This document shows positions 31,808 to 40,091 of a DNA stretch of 64,000 bases, in pieces (the first letter of the stretch is position 1; each line of letters opens with the position of its first letter). The notes under the pieces are model-generated. The model was given only the letters and a program-made list of their open reading frames with translations, was not told the DNA's origin and did not search any database. Source of the stretch: JALZKA01 sp963754045 (GTDB taxonomy: Bacteria; Actinomycetota; Thermoleophilia; Solirubrobacterales; 70-9); assembly GCA_963754045.1 (NCBI GenBank), contig CAVWEN010000002.1, positions 1,410,223 through 1,474,222 of the forward strand, in the 5' to 3' direction. Both the position numbers and the translations under genes were made by a program.

Positions 31808-32833
31808 ATGCCGGACGACGTCCGGACGAAGGCCTTCAACGTCGTCCTTCCGTCCGACGAGGCGGGCCCGATGCGCCGGATCGCGCTGCGAGTCGGCGTC
31901 GCCCTTTCTCTGATCGTGATCGTCGCGCTGATCGCCTACCTCGGGCGCGACGGCTACGTCGATCCCGAGGACGGCTCCGTCAGCCTCGGCGACGCCTTCT
32001 ACTACTCAACCGTCTCGATCACCACGACCGGTTACGGCGATGTCCGCCCGGTCTCCGACGAGGCACGGCTGATGACCACCCTGGTGGTCACGCCGCTGCG
32101 AGTCCTCTTCCTGATCATCCTGGTCGGCACTACGTTGGAGATACTCGCGGAGCGAAGCCGGCTCGCGTATCGAATCTCACGCTGGAGGAAGCGCTTGAAC
32201 AACCACGTCATCGTCTGCGGATACGGATCAAAGGGGCGAAGCGCCGTGCGGACACTGCTCGGTAAGGGAATTGACCCGTCGGACATCGTCGTGATCGACC
32301 AGAGCCCGTCCGCACGCGAGCAGGCGGAGGCCGACGGACTGGCGTCGGTAGCGGGCAACGCGAGTGCTGCCGAAATCCTCGAGGAGGCGTCGATTAAGAA
32401 CGCAGCCCACGTCGTCGTGGCGGTCGATCGCGACGATGCGGCGGTCCTCGCGACGCTCACCGCACGTGAGCTGGCCCCGAACACCCGGATCGCGGTGGCT
32501 GTCCGGGAGGAGGAGAACGTCCACCTGCTTCGGCAGAGCGGCGCCAACTCTGTGATCACAACGTCGGGAGCCGCGGGCCGGCTGCTTGGCCTCTCGGCAG
32601 GCACGCCAGCGCTCGTCGAGGTTCTCGAGGACCTGCTCAACGTCGGCGAGGGCCTCGACGTCGTCGAGACCGTGATCGGCGACGAGCAGGCCGGTAGCTC
32701 GGCTGATTCCATCGTGAACGGCCCCGTCATCGCGGTGATCCGCGCCGGCGAGCTGCTGCCGTTCAACGACCCGCGGCTCTCCGAACTCGCAACCGGTGAC
32801 CGCCTGGTCGAGCTGCACAGCCACCCGGCCTGA
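31808..32833 (+). CDS. Two-TM potassium channel with RCK (TrkA-N) domain
   Basis: The 341-aa protein has TM1 near 28-45, a pore loop with the selectivity filter TTTGYGD at 72-78, TM2 near 90-112, then an RCK domain beginning HVIVCGYGSKGRSAV near 133 with a Rossmann nucleotide motif, and a TrkA-C-like end (ISRAGELLPF-type, here VIRAGELLPFNDPRLSELAT). It would conduct K+ under ligand control. The ATG at 31808 follows AGGGGGGAGGA; the longer open frame upstream overlaps nusB and is rejected. Confidence 0.92.
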   Translation: MPDDVRTKAFNVVLPSDEAGPMRRIALRVGVALSLIVIVALIAYLGRDGYVDPEDGSVSLGDAFYYSTVSITTTGYGDVRPVSDEARLMTTLVVTPLRVLFLIILVGTTLEILAERSRLAYRISRWRKRLNNHVIVCGYGSKGRSAVRTLLGKGIDPSDIVVIDQSPSAREQAEADGLASVAGNASAAEILEEASIKNAAHVVVAVDRDDAAVLATLTARELAPNTRIAVAVREEENVHLLRQSGANSVITTSGAAGRLLGLSAGTPALVEVLEDLLNVGEGLDVVETVIGDEQAGSSADSIVNGPVIAVIRAGELLPFNDPRLSELATGDRLVELHSHPA

Positions 32834-32842
32834 CGGGACAGC

Positions 32843-33721
32843 GTGTCGGCCTATCCGGAAGCCCTTCGTGAGCTGGTCGATGACTACCTGGCCAGCCTGA
32901 CCTTCAGCGAGGAGGGCAGCCCGGCCGAACTCGCGGACTTCTCCGAGGCGATGCGCTATTCGCTGCTGGCTGGCGGCAAGCGCGTCCGTCCCGTGCTCTG
33001 TCTGGCCAGCGCGCGCTCGTGCGGCGCCGATCCCGCCGACTACCTGCCCGCGGCTGCCGCGATCGAGTTGATCCACACCTATTCGCTGATCCACGACGAC
33101 CTCCCGGCGATGGACGACGACGACACGCGGCGCGGCCGTCCGACCTCCCACATGAAATATGGCGAGGACGTCGCGATCCTCGCCGGCGACGGCCTCTTCG
33201 CCGAGGCGATCCGGCTGTTCTGCGAGCTGCAGCCGGGGGAGCCGCCGAACATCCTGGCTGGCCTGCGCGAGCTGGCTTCAGCGACCGGGGTGGAGGGGAT
33301 GGTCGGCGGCCAGTACCTCGACGTCGGTGAGTTCGAGATCGGTGAGGACTCGATCCGCGAGCTACATCGCCGCAAGACCGGACGGCTGATCTGCGCGAGC
33401 GTGCTGGTGCCGCAGATCGTCGCCGGTCGATCCGCTGAGGCAACAGTTCCGTATAGGCGCTATGCAGACGAACTCGGGGTCCTGTTTCAGATCGTCGACG
33501 ACATCCTTGACGTGACCGGTTCGGACGATGAACTCGGCAAACCGCATGGATCAGACGAGCGACACGGAAAGAGCACCTACGTCTCGCTGTTCGGGCTCAG
33601 CCGCGCCCGTGAGCTCGCGCAGGAGTCCCACCGCCAGGCATGCGCTGCACTGGCCGAGATATCGGGCGATACGGCCGACCTCGAACTGATCACCGACTTC
33701 ATCCATACCCGGCAGACGTAG
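32843..33721 (+). CDS. Polyprenyl diphosphate synthase (FPP/GGPP synthase, IspA-like)
   Basis: The 292-aa enzyme condenses IPP with allylic diphosphates. It has GGKRVRP near 44-50, the first Asp-rich motif HDDLPAMDDDDTRRG (85-97, the DDx4D type), GDGLFAEAIRLF, and the second motif QIVDDILDVTG near 215-225 with the downstream KPHGSDERHGKSTYVSLFGL. Chain length cannot be fixed from this alone, but the small residues before the first motif fit FPP or GGPP. The dxs gene close by supplies the precursor pathway. Confidence 0.9.
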   Translation: MSAYPEALRELVDDYLASLTFSEEGSPAELADFSEAMRYSLLAGGKRVRPVLCLASARSCGADPADYLPAAAAIELIHTYSLIHDDLPAMDDDDTRRGRPTSHMKYGEDVAILAGDGLFAEAIRLFCELQPGEPPNILAGLRELASATGVEGMVGGQYLDVGEFEIGEDSIRELHRRKTGRLICASVLVPQIVAGRSAEATVPYRRYADELGVLFQIVDDILDVTGSDDELGKPHGSDERHGKSTYVSLFGLSRARELAQESHRQACAALAEISGDTADLELITDFIHTRQT

Positions 33722-33740
33722 CCGGTTCCTGCGGGTCGCC

Positions 33741-34817
33741 CTATGGCTGCGCCTCGAGCACCAGGTTGAACCCGGTCTCAGTCGCGCGCCTGAACCTGCT
33801 GAACCCAGCTTCAGACGCAACCTCCGAGAGGCGCCCCTCTCCGGCTTGGGCGCCGAGCGCGAGACCGACCTCCTGGTCGAGCGAGGCCGGGGTGCAGATC
33901 AGGGTCGATGCGGCGTAGTAGATCCGGCCCACCGGGTTGAGGTTGTCCTTCAGAGCATCGTTGGCGAATGGCTCGACGAGCATCACCGACCCCTCGTCGT
34001 CGAGTGCAGATCTGACGTGGGTCATCGCACCGACGGGATCGCCCATGTCGTGCAGGCAATCGAAGAAGCAGACGAGGTCGTAACCCTCGCCCGGGAAATC
34101 GCTCGCGCTCGCCACCTCGAACTCCGTATTTGACCGCCCCGCTGCATCGGCGAGCTCGCGGGCTCTCGCAACCGAGGCGTCGTGGTAGTCGAACCCGTGG
34201 AACTCGGAGTTGGGGAACGCCTCCGCCATTACGGTCGTCGAGACGCCGTGGCCACAGCCGATGTCGGCCACCTTTGCTCCGGACTTGAGCTTGTCGACGA
34301 CGCCGTCGAGTGACGGCAGCCACTCGGCGACCAGGTGCGTGCGGTATCCGGGCCGGAAGAACTGTTCGGTTCCGAGAAAGAGCTCGGGATCGTGCTCGTG
34401 CCAGCCGAAGCCTGCGCCGGAGCGGAAGCGCTCGGCGAGCGCATCCCGGTCCTTGAAGGCGGAGCTGATGATGTGGTAGCCGCCGAGCAAATACACGGGG
34501 CTGTTCTCGTCGGCGAGCGCCATCGCCTGCTCGGGCGGCAGGGTGAAGGTGTCGGCCACGTCGTCGTAGGTGACGTATCCGCTTGCGGCCTGCGCCGACA
34601 GCCACTCCCGGCAGTAGCGCTCGGCGACGCCGGCACGCTCGCCCAGCTCGGCCGCGCTCATCGCCCCGGCACCCATCATTGCCTTCCAAAGACCGAGCTG
34701 TCCGCCAATCATCACAAGCACCCCGTTCATGGCTGCTCCCATGTCCGTGACCGCCTGGCCCATGAACTCTTCAAGCCGCTGCTCGTCCACTACTGGCGCT
34801 GCCTGTGTTTCCGTCAT
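33741..34817 (-). CDS. SAM-dependent methyltransferase with N-terminal winged helix
   Basis: The 358-aa protein begins MTETQAAPVV at ATG 34817; a longer GTG start at 34874 is less likely. An N-terminal dimerisation/winged-helix region (about 35-100, with AAELGERAGVAERYCREWLS) is followed by a class I methyltransferase fold with motif I VADIGCGHGVSTTVM, motif II GFDYHDASVARARE and LVCFFDCLHDMGDPV. This layout resembles the Rv2258c-type methyltransferases of actinobacteria. Substrate unknown. It lies between ispA-like and dxs genes on the opposite strand. Confidence 0.85.
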   Translation of the reverse strand: MTETQAAPVVDEQRLEEFMGQAVTDMGAAMNGVLVMIGGQLGLWKAMMGAGAMSAAELGERAGVAERYCREWLSAQAASGYVTYDDVADTFTLPPEQAMALADENSPVYLLGGYHIISSAFKDRDALAERFRSGAGFGWHEHDPELFLGTEQFFRPGYRTHLVAEWLPSLDGVVDKLKSGAKVADIGCGHGVSTTVMAEAFPNSEFHGFDYHDASVARARELADAAGRSNTEFEVASASDFPGEGYDLVCFFDCLHDMGDPVGAMTHVRSALDDEGSVMLVEPFANDALKDNLNPVGRIYYAASTLICTPASLDQEVGLALGAQAGEGRLSEVASEAGFSRFRRATETGFNLVLEAQP

Positions 34818-34948
34818 CTTCGACCCCCGACGAATAGGCCGGCCGCGGGCAGCGACCGAGCTGCTGATTACCACGCGATGCTCTCACACGTTTAACCGAT
34901 GTCAAGCCGCGTGCCGCCACGCGGTCGCCGCCTGCGAGAATTGGCGGG

Positions 34949-36964
34949 ATGACCGACCGAACCAGCGCGCGTGGAGCAATGCTGCAGAGCATCGACGGCC
35001 CCGCCGACCTGAGCGGGCTCAGCGACGACGAGCTCACCCGCGTCGCCCAGGAGGTACGTGAGCAGATCATCGACACGATCGGTGAGATCGGCGGGCACTT
35101 CGGCGCCAACCTCGGCACCTGCGAACTGGCGACGGTGCTTCACTCGCTGCTCGACTCACCTCGAGACAAGGTGCTCTGGGACGTCGGCCATCAGGCGTAC
35201 CCGCACAAGATCCTCACCGGCCGTCGCGACCGCCTCGGCACGATCCGCCAGTACGACGGGCTCGCTCCGTTCTGTTCGATCGGCGAGTCCGAGCACGACA
35301 TCATGGGGGCGGGTCACGCATCGACCTCGATCGGCTACGGGGTCGGGCTGAAGGAGGCGATGCGCAAGGGCATCGGTGAGGACGGGAAGGTTGTGGCGGT
35401 GATCGGCGACGGGGCACTCACCGGTGGCGTCGCGTTCGAGGCGCTGCATAACGCAGGCGGCCTGCAGACGCCGATGGTGATCGTCCTGAACGACAACGGG
35501 ATGTCGATCTCGCCCAATGTCGGGGCGCTCTCGCGCTACTTCAACTCGATCCGACTCAACCGGCGCCTCTATCGTGCGCGCGAGGACGCCGAGTCGCGGC
35601 TCACCAAGCTCCCGCTCGGGCTCGGACGACGCATCGAGCGCCTCGGCCCAGAGATCAAGGCGGCCGTCAAGGCCTACTGGGCGCCGGGACTGATCTTCGA
35701 GGAGCTCGACCTCGCCTACGTCGGCGTGATCGACGGCCACAACGTTCCCGCGCTGCGCAAGGCGCTTGCCGAGGCGCTCGCCGCCGACCGCCCCGTCGTC
35801 GTTCACATCCACACCGTCAAGGGCAAGGGCTTCGCGCCAGCCGAGGAGGGTGGCCTCGAGGGGATGGAGAAGTGGCACGCGGCCAAGCCCGGTTCAATCG
35901 TTGATCGCGAGCCGGCGCCGAAGAAGACCCCACTCAGTCGACCCGCGATGGAAGAGGGCAAGGAGGCTTCCGAGTCGACCGACGACACCGCCCCGGCCCC
36001 GGTCACTCCGCCGCAGTACACCGCGGTGTTCGCCGACGCCATGGTCGCCGAGGCGCGCCGTGACGAGCGCGTCATCGGCATCACCGCCGCGATGGCCGGC
36101 GGCACCGGCCTGCAAAAGCTGCTCGACGAGCTGCCCGAGCGCTACTACGACGTGGGCATCGCCGAGCAGCAGGCGGTGCTGATGGCCTCCGGACTCGCGC
36201 TCCAGGGAGCCAAGCCGGTTTGCGCGATCTACTCGACCTTCCTTCAACGAGGCTATGACCAGATCGTCCACGACGTCTGCCTCCAGAACCTCGACGTGAC
36301 CTTCGCGATGGACCGCGCCGGGCTGGTGGGCGACGATGGCCCGACCCACCATGGTGCATTCGACATCTCCTATCTGCGCTGCCTGCCGAATATCGTTCTG
36401 ATGGCGCCGCGCGATGAGGCGCAACTCGTCCACCTGGCGCACACCGCCATTGCCCACGACGGCCCGAGTGCACTGCGCTACCCGCGTGGAAATGCGATCG
36501 GGGTGCCGATGCCCTCGGCACCGGAGCTGATTCCGATCGGCACCGGGGAGACCCTGCGCCCCGGCGAGCGCGTCGCGCTGCTGGGCTACGGCTTCGGAGT
36601 CAAGGTCGCGCTGGACGCCGCCAACGAGCTCGCCGATCACGGCATCTCGGCCACCGTCGCCGACGCTCGCTTTGCCAAGCCGCTCGACGTCGAGCTGGTA
36701 AATGGCCTTGCGGCCGACCACGAGCTGCTTGTGACGATCGAGGACAACGTTGTCGCCGGAGGCTTCGGCGCCGGCGTGCTCGAGTACCTGGAGGACACGC
36801 ACGGTCCCGGTGACCGGGCGCGCCTGCTCCGCGTTGGCCTACCCGACCGTTACGTCACCCACGGCAAGCCGGCCCTTCTCCACGAAGAGGTCGGCCTCAC
36901 CGGCTCTGCGGTCGCCGAACGCGTCCTCAGCGCCCTGCGCTCCCGCGATTCCGCCCCCCGCTGA
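34949..36964 (+). CDS. dxs: 1-deoxy-D-xylulose-5-phosphate synthase
   Basis: DXS makes DXP from pyruvate and glyceraldehyde-3-phosphate using thiamine diphosphate, the first step of the MEP pathway. At 671 aa it is slightly long. The N-domain has GGHFGANLGTCELATVLH, WDVGHQAYPHKILTGR, GAGHASTSIGYGVGL and the TPP motif GDGALTGGVAFEALHNAG. The middle domain has VCAIYSTFLQRGYDQIVHDV and DRAGLVGDDGPTHHG. An acidic insert near 325-350 (EEGKEASESTDDT) links the first two domains and is not usual. The ATG is at 34949. Confidence 0.96.
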   Translation: MTDRTSARGAMLQSIDGPADLSGLSDDELTRVAQEVREQIIDTIGEIGGHFGANLGTCELATVLHSLLDSPRDKVLWDVGHQAYPHKILTGRRDRLGTIRQYDGLAPFCSIGESEHDIMGAGHASTSIGYGVGLKEAMRKGIGEDGKVVAVIGDGALTGGVAFEALHNAGGLQTPMVIVLNDNGMSISPNVGALSRYFNSIRLNRRLYRAREDAESRLTKLPLGLGRRIERLGPEIKAAVKAYWAPGLIFEELDLAYVGVIDGHNVPALRKALAEALAADRPVVVHIHTVKGKGFAPAEEGGLEGMEKWHAAKPGSIVDREPAPKKTPLSRPAMEEGKEASESTDDTAPAPVTPPQYTAVFADAMVAEARRDERVIGITAAMAGGTGLQKLLDELPERYYDVGIAEQQAVLMASGLALQGAKPVCAIYSTFLQRGYDQIVHDVCLQNLDVTFAMDRAGLVGDDGPTHHGAFDISYLRCLPNIVLMAPRDEAQLVHLAHTAIAHDGPSALRYPRGNAIGVPMPSAPELIPIGTGETLRPGERVALLGYGFGVKVALDAANELADHGISATVADARFAKPLDVELVNGLAADHELLVTIEDNVVAGGFGAGVLEYLEDTHGPGDRARLLRVGLPDRYVTHGKPALLHEEVGLTGSAVAERVLSALRSRDSAPR

Positions 36965-36977
36965 GCTCGCATCGCGC

Positions 36978-37805
36978 TCAGTCGGTCAGGCGCTTGACTA
37001 GTTCAGCCAGGACCGGTTTTGCGATTCCGGGTACGCGCTTGAGGTCCCCGATCGAGGTAACGATTGCCTCCTCGTCTCGATAGCGCACGATCCGCTGCGC
37101 CTGGGTGGCGCTGAACCCGATCGTGACGAGATCCTCGGCAGTTGCGGTGGCCAGCCTGAGGAGGGCGTGTTCGGGCGAGGGTGCGGCGCGGGCCTTCGAC
37201 GTGCGCCGCTTAGGCTTCAACTTCTGTTCGGGTTTCGCCTTGGTCGCGGATCCTGCCTTGGGCTTGCTCGATTGCTTCGGCTTGGGCTTCGGCTTCGGTG
37301 CGGATCGCTCGGGGGTCGGCGTCTGCTCGACCGCTGCCGGTGAAATCGTCGCCAGCGCACCCCCGGCGAGGATCGCCAACCCCGCAACGAGGCCGACAAG
37401 CGCTCCGATGCGCGGCTCGAGGCTGAGCTCGGCGCTGCTCTCGAGTGCGGCCGATACGACCACATCGGGCTCAGGCGGCGCGGCGACCACATAGATCGTC
37501 AGCGCGATGGCAAGGCCTCCGGCTGCTAGGACGAGCCGCTCAGACCGCTCGCCGTTTCCCCCCGAGGGTGTCGCGGCCCGAAGGGCCGGGATCACCAGCG
37601 GCACCATTGCCGCGAGTAGGAGCACGACGTCGATGCCGCCGAGCAGTTCAAACGCCGCCCCGTCGCGGCCTGGCTGAACGAAGCCGTCGACCGTGACGGC
37701 GAACCACGGAAGCGCGAGCAGCGAGAACGCGAGGAGCAGCCCGCCGCCAATAGCGGTCCGTTGCCCGGTGGTCAAGCGGGGACGCGTCGGCTGCCGCGGA
37801 TCCAC
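36978..37805 (-). CDS. Membrane protein with Lys/Pro linker and C-terminal helix-hairpin-helix domain
   Basis: The 275-aa protein has four predicted membrane helices (about 18-37, 55-77, 90-108, 133-152), a Lys/Pro-rich cytoplasmic linker (about 168-200, repeating KP units) and a C-terminal HhH-like domain (about 210-275: ATAEDLVTIGFSATQAQRIV and SIGDLKRVPGIAKPVLAEL) similar to the DNA-binding part of ComEA. This could tether DNA to the membrane, perhaps in uptake or nucleoid anchoring, but that is inference. The start is GTG at 37805. Confidence 0.7.
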   Translation of the reverse strand: MDPRQPTRPRLTTGQRTAIGGGLLLAFSLLALPWFAVTVDGFVQPGRDGAAFELLGGIDVVLLLAAMVPLVIPALRAATPSGGNGERSERLVLAAGGLAIALTIYVVAAPPEPDVVVSAALESSAELSLEPRIGALVGLVAGLAILAGGALATISPAAVEQTPTPERSAPKPKPKPKQSSKPKAGSATKAKPEQKLKPKRRTSKARAAPSPEHALLRLATATAEDLVTIGFSATQAQRIVRYRDEEAIVTSIGDLKRVPGIAKPVLAELVKRLTD

Positions 37806-37899
37806 GGCGCGAGACGATACGGAACCAAACGTTGCGCCGAACTCGCGATCTTCACCCTGCGAAGGGGGCGATCGCTACTTCGGCGGGGCGCCAAACGAA

Positions 37900-37922
37900 A
37901 CGCCCCGCACTTGGCGGGGCGT
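37900..37922 (-). terminator. GC-rich hairpin downstream of the minus-strand membrane protein gene
   Basis: ACGCCCCGC (37900-37908) and GCGGGGCGT (37914-37922) form a 9-bp stem with a 5-nt loop. A second copy of GGCGGGGCG lies just before it (37882-37890), so CGCCCCGC could also pair in an alternative hairpin. It lies in the gap between two minus-strand genes and probably ends transcription from 37981-38340. Confidence 0.55.
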
Positions 37923-37980
37923 CTCGGGGTACAGGGAGGAGAGATACGTATGTGATTTATTTTGAGGGGGGTCGGCGGTA

Positions 37981-38340
37981 CTAGGTCCCGCGGGGGGCGC
38001 TGAACCGGGTTGAAGCGGTCAGCGCCACCATTGCGGCACCGATGCCGACCAAGAAGATTGCGTGCTCCCACGCACCTGAGGCGACGCCGACCCCGAGGCC
38101 GGAGACCACCGCGAAGATCGCGAGTGCATAGTCGTAGGAGGCGTGGAAGGCGAGCGGAATCGAGCGCCTGGGGCCCGGGAGCTGGAGGGCAAGGCCGACC
38201 AGAAAGAATCCGACGAGCACCGTGAGAATCGTCGCCGCCTGGCCGAAGCCGAAGACGAACGGGGCGGCCATTACGGCCGGACCGGCGAGCATCTCGAGAC
38301 CCGCGTGAACGGAAAGGGGGATCGCTCTGAAAGCAGTCAT
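37981..38340 (-). CDS. Four-TM small membrane protein (SPW-repeat-like)
   Basis: The 119-aa hydrophobic protein has four membrane segments (about 12-32, 34-53, 63-83, 88-108) with short polar loops and few charged residues. The pattern, with two similar helical pairs, recalls SPW-repeat small membrane proteins of actinobacteria, but the SPW signature itself is not clear, so this is tentative. The ATG at 38340 diverges from tlyA. Function unknown. Confidence 0.55.
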   Translation of the reverse strand: MTAFRAIPLSVHAGLEMLAGPAVMAAPFVFGFGQAATILTVLVGFFLVGLALQLPGPRRSIPLAFHASYDYALAIFAVVSGLGVGVASGAWEHAIFLVGIGAAMVALTASTRFSAPRGT

Positions 38341-38439
38341 CGTGCAAACGACAATACGAACGTATGTGCGGTTCGTGTGTGACCAGCGTCACACTGGAAG
38401 GATGTTCCTCACCTTGTCGCAGCCGCTACTTTCTGCTTG

Positions 38440-39240
38440 ATGAGCGGCGCCGGAATGCAACGGGCGGACTCGGTGCTGGCCGAACGGGGCCTTGCGCGTT
38501 CGCGCACGTCTGCGGCCGAGGCGATCCGCGCCGGCCGGGTGCGCGTCGGCGCCGACGGGCCGACCGTGGAGAAGCCGAGCGAGTTAGTCGAGCTCGACGC
38601 CGACCTGGTGGTCGCCGCTGGCCGCGAGTACGTCTCGCGCGGCGGGATCAAGCTCGCTAACGCCCTGGACGCGCTCGGCCTCGACCCGACAGGACTCGAC
38701 TGCCTGGATGTCGGTGCATCCACGGGCGGCTTCACGGATTGCCTGCTCCAGCGCGGCGCTGCACGCGTCGTCGCACTCGACGTCGCCCATGGGCAGCTCG
38801 ACTGGACCCTGCGAAACGATCCCCGTGTGGACGTGATCGAACGCCGCAACGCGCGTGAGCTAGACCCGTCCGAGCTGCCCTACGCGCCGCGGCTTGCGAC
38901 CGTGGACGTCTCGTTCATCTCGCTCGCGAAGGTGCTGCCCGCGGTCGGTCGCTCGGCGGCCTCCGGCGGCGAAGTGCTCGCGATGGTCAAGCCCCAGTTC
39001 GAGCTCGGCCGCGGCCGCGTGAAGGGCGGCGTGGTGCGCAACGAGGCGGATCGGCGCGAGGCGCTCGTGAGCGTGGCGGCTGCGGTGATCGAGTCCGGCC
39101 TGGGCGTGCTCGCGTTCGCCCCGTCAGGCCTGCCCGGTCCCAAGGGGAATATCGAGACTTTCATTCATTGCACCACCGAGCCCCGAGCAGGCCTGGACGA
39201 GGTCGCGATCGGTGAGGCGATCGCCGAGGTGGACGCGTGA
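38440..39240 (+). CDS. tlyA: TlyA family rRNA 2'-O-methyltransferase / haemolysin-like protein
   Basis: TlyA methylates ribose in 16S and 23S rRNA in M. tuberculosis. The 266-aa protein has an N-terminal S4 domain (about 6-62, RADSVLAERGLARSRTSAAE) and a FtsJ-type methyltransferase fold with SRGGIKLANAL, motif I LDVGASTGGFTDCLL, DVAHGQLDW, VDVSFISL and VKPQFELGRG, which gives the K-D-K-E catalytic tetrad (K in SRGGIK, D in VDVSF, K in VKPQF, E late). The start may be ATG 38440 (TTG 38437 would add one residue). nadK overlaps by 4 nt. Confidence 0.93.
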   Translation: MSGAGMQRADSVLAERGLARSRTSAAEAIRAGRVRVGADGPTVEKPSELVELDADLVVAAGREYVSRGGIKLANALDALGLDPTGLDCLDVGASTGGFTDCLLQRGAARVVALDVAHGQLDWTLRNDPRVDVIERRNARELDPSELPYAPRLATVDVSFISLAKVLPAVGRSAASGGEVLAMVKPQFELGRGRVKGGVVRNEADRREALVSVAAAVIESGLGVLAFAPSGLPGPKGNIETFIHCTTEPRAGLDEVAIGEAIAEVDA

Positions 39241-40091
39241 GCGCGATCAAGACCGCGGCGGTGCTCACCCACACCCAGCCGGAGCAGACGAGCGCGGCGC
39301 TGCGCCAGGCGGTAGAGGCCGCCGCTGCCGTTGGCTGCGAGCTCTTCGCGAACGCCGCCGAGCGCTCCAAGCACGGTGAGGCGGCCAGTGGGATCGCGTC
39401 CGTCGAGGAACTCGACCGCAGCCCGGACGTCTGCCTCGTTCTCGGCGGCGACGGGACGATCTTGAAGGCACTTCGCCAGTACGCGGGAACCGGTGTGCCC
39501 GTATTCGGGATCAACTACGGGACCGTTGGCTTCCTGGCGGCCGTCGATCCGAACGACCTCACCGATGGGCTGCGCCGGGTGCTTGCCGGCGAGTTCGACG
39601 TCATGGACCTTCCGGCGCTCGCCCTCGACCGCAACGGGGAGGAGCGAGTCGGCCTCAACGACATCTCGTTCCATCGCCGTGCCCACGGGCGGGTCGCTGA
39701 GCTTGCGTTCAGGCTCGGTGGGCAGGAGGTCGGCCACGTCCGCTGCGACGGCCTGGTCGCGGCGACTCCCGCCGGATCGACCGGCTACAACCTCGCCAAC
39801 TCGGGGCCGATCCTCGCCTGGGGGGTGGAGGGATATGTCGTCTCGTTCATCGCCCCGCACACCCTCACGGCCCGACCGCTGGTGGTCGCTCCCGACGACG
39901 TGCTCTACATCCGCAACGAGGCCGGGCGCGAACCGGTGGACGTGATGGTCGACGGTGAGCACGTCGGCGAGCTTCGCTCCGGCGACGAGACCGAGATCAG
40001 GTTCCGCGACAATGTCGGTCGCCTGGCCCAGATACCGGGCGCGAACTTCTACCGCCGAATCGGCGAGAAGTTCGGTCGGGTCGCACGCTAG
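39237..40091 (+). CDS. nadK: NAD kinase
   Basis: NadK phosphorylates NAD to NADP. The 284-aa protein has the GGDGTIL motif (70-76), GTGVPVFGINYGTVGFLA near 83-100, NDISFHRR and the conserved stretch CDGLVAATPAGSTGYNLAN near 169-187 that includes the NAD-binding Asn and Thr residues. It starts at GTG overlapping tlyA by 4 nt, and it overlaps the convergent Rieske oxidoreductase gene by CTAG. The tlyA-nadK-recN order matches M. tuberculosis Rv1694-Rv1696. Confidence 0.95.
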   Translation: MSAIKTAAVLTHTQPEQTSAALRQAVEAAAAVGCELFANAAERSKHGEAASGIASVEELDRSPDVCLVLGGDGTILKALRQYAGTGVPVFGINYGTVGFLAAVDPNDLTDGLRRVLAGEFDVMDLPALALDRNGEERVGLNDISFHRRAHGRVAELAFRLGGQEVGHVRCDGLVAATPAGSTGYNLANSGPILAWGVEGYVVSFIAPHTLTARPLVVAPDDVLYIRNEAGREPVDVMVDGEHVGELRSGDETEIRFRDNVGRLAQIPGANFYRRIGEKFGRVAR

